Below are positions 62,700 to 64,000 of a stretch of DNA of 64,000 bases, piece after piece. This DNA comes from Acholoe squamosa (taxonomy: Eukaryota; Annelida; Polychaeta; Phyllodocida; Polynoidae). The translations under genes and the position numbers were made by a program. The DNA lies in assembly GCA_949317995.1 (NCBI GenBank), contig OX439044.1, forward strand, positions 27,538,733 to 27,602,732, read 5' to 3'. The notes under the pieces were generated by a model. The model ran no database searches. It saw only the letters and a program-made list of their open reading frames with translations, and was not told the DNA's origin. How positions within the stretch are numbered: the stretch's first letter is position 1; each line of letters begins with the position of its first letter.

Positions 62700-63450
62700 G
62701 GGATGGGATAGGATCTATGGGATGTAGGCATTGGGATGTAGCCATCAGAATGTAGTCCAATGGGATGTAGCCAAATGGGATGTAGCCACTGGGGTGTAGT
62801 CTAAAGTAGCCACTGGGGTGCAGTCCAAAATAGTCATTGGGGTGTAGTCCAAAATAGCCACTGGGGTGTTGTCCAAAGTAGCCATTGGGGTGTACCCAAC
62901 ATAGCATAATGTAGCCACCAGAAATGTAGCCCAAATGTAGCCATTAGGGATGTAGCCATAATTGATGTAGCCCAATGTAGGTATTGGAATGTAGCCCAAT
63001 GTAGGTATTGGAATGTAGCCATCAGAATGTAGCCCGATGTAGCCATCAGGAATATAGTCCAATATAGCCATTGGGGATGTAGCCCATTGTAGCCATTATG
63101 AATGTAGCCCAATGTAGCCATTGGAAATGTAGCGTAATGTAGCCATCTGAAATGAAGTACAATGTAGCCAATGGAAATATAGCCATCAGGAATATAGCCA
63201 TTGGGGAGGTAGCCAAATGTGACCATCGGGGATGTAGCCCAATGTGACCATCAGGGATGTAGCCATCGGGGATGTAGCCTAATGTAGCTATCAGGGTGTA
63301 GTCCAATGTAGCTATTGGGGTGTAGCCCAATGTAGCCACTGGGAATGTAGCCCAATGCAGCTTTCAGGATGTAGCCATCAGGATGTAGCTCAAATTAGCC
63401 ATTGGGTTGTAACCCAATGTAGCCATTGGGATCTAGCCATCGGGTTAAAA
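62700..63450. repeat. Minisatellite of GATGTAGCCATTGG-type units
   Basis: Variants of AATGTAGCCATTGGG, AATGTAGCCCAATGTAGCC and ATGTAGCCATCAGG repeat for about 750 bp with a basic step of 12 or 24 bases. Open minus-strand frames of LGYIPNGYI-type repeats are a by-product of the repeat and not evidence of a gene. Confidence 0.92.
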
Positions 63451-64000
63451 CTACTGCCCTCAAATGCTTTGTGTCCATGGTGCCTGGAAGTCATGTGCAA
63501 GTCACTCTGTAACTGGACTCGTTACTTTTTGGATAAAGACAAACAACTAAGTTTAAGCACACGCCACCTTGTTTCCTGTCTTTTTGTGATGGTTTACTGG
63601 TGTGATAACTACTCATTGGCAATAACTTTCCAGCAGATATGAAGGACCATACTACAAGCAGATTTTACCACTTAACATCTGCTTCTGGGCTCGTGCCTGC
63701 CTGTGGCAGTGCTGATGTCAGACCACAACCTTACCTACTGTAACTTGGGGGGGGGGGGGGGTTGGTTCGGGGGACGAACGAGGGTACGTGTGGGATAACT
63801 GCAAAAGCTTGGTAAATGCCGTCCAGTCGTCATGTCTGATTGGCTACCCAGCTAAGCCAACAACAAATCCACTCATACAATGTACATGGACCCTCAAAGT
63901 CGCCTTTAATAGTGCAAGAAGGGTATCTTTTCAAGTTTTGCAGGAGAGGCAAGAGAAGTGTTCCACTTACTATAGAACAAAGTGGAAACACAAACATTGC
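63451..64000. other. Right-hand flank without recognisable gene
   Basis: Nothing recognisable except a run of about 14 G (near 63750). Confidence 0.4.

Noticed and set aside
62695-63339. Overlapping minus-strand frames of LGYIPNGYI-type repeats
   Set aside because: They are translations of a minisatellite in several frames and show no domain or start context.

Overview
The window is animal (metazoan) nuclear DNA. A spliced plus-strand gene for a PHF13/PHF23-type PHD-finger protein sits on the right with five phase-consistent exons and GT-AG introns, and the rest is dense with animal-type mobile elements. The host species cannot be named from the sequence; a marine invertebrate is my guess, not something the sequence shows.

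Layout. (1) About 700-12,930: a composite of Ty3/gypsy-like retroelement remains. On the minus strand, reading right to left, are RNase H, broken integrase, an ORF with 23-residue repeats, a full-motif dUTPase, a Cys-containing ORF, a membrane protein ORF with one internal stop, and a frameshifted baculovirus-F-like envelope gene. A Pro/Ser-rich ORF runs antisense within this block. From 10,957 a broken gag reads on the plus strand. (2) 12,935-31,266: an 18.3-kb Polinton/Maverick (adintovirus-like) element inserted in that gag. It has ~0.4-kb terminal inverted repeats (TIRs) and a perfect 6-bp target duplication (CTTAGC). (3) 31,267-31,920: the rest of the interrupted gag and a decayed reverse transcriptase. 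(4) 31,921-41,800: non-genic DNA with a hammerhead-ribozyme-like core, a transposase fossil and several short inverted-repeat elements. (5) 42,004-53,996: the PHF13/23-like gene, with MITEs in its introns. (6) 53,997-64,000: 3' flank with more MITEs and a 0.75-kb minisatellite.

The Polinton has two gene groups. Leftward from a TATA box at 21,188-21,196 run ten tightly packed or overlapping ORFs: a tandem death-domain protein, a packaging ATPase, a small protein with a hydrophobic tail, a conserved acidic protein, an integrase with chromodomain, penton, a pX-like basic protein, the major capsid protein, an adenain-like protease and a coiled-coil ORF. Two further unknown leftward genes lie at 21,542-23,058. 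Rightward run a protein with three SUMO-interacting motifs, protein-primed DNA polymerase B (split by one frameshift at paired A8 runs) and a Cys-rich protein. Capsid, packaging, protease, integrase and polymerase genes together form a virus-like gene set; the only clear damage is the polymerase frameshift.

Most worth following up: the tandem death-domain gene; the triple-SIM protein; TIRs packed with ETS, CRE, CCAAT and AGGTCA sites; an 81-bp palindromic iteron array beside the polymerase gene; and a second penton fragment at 703-869 that differs from the local gene almost only at synonymous sites.
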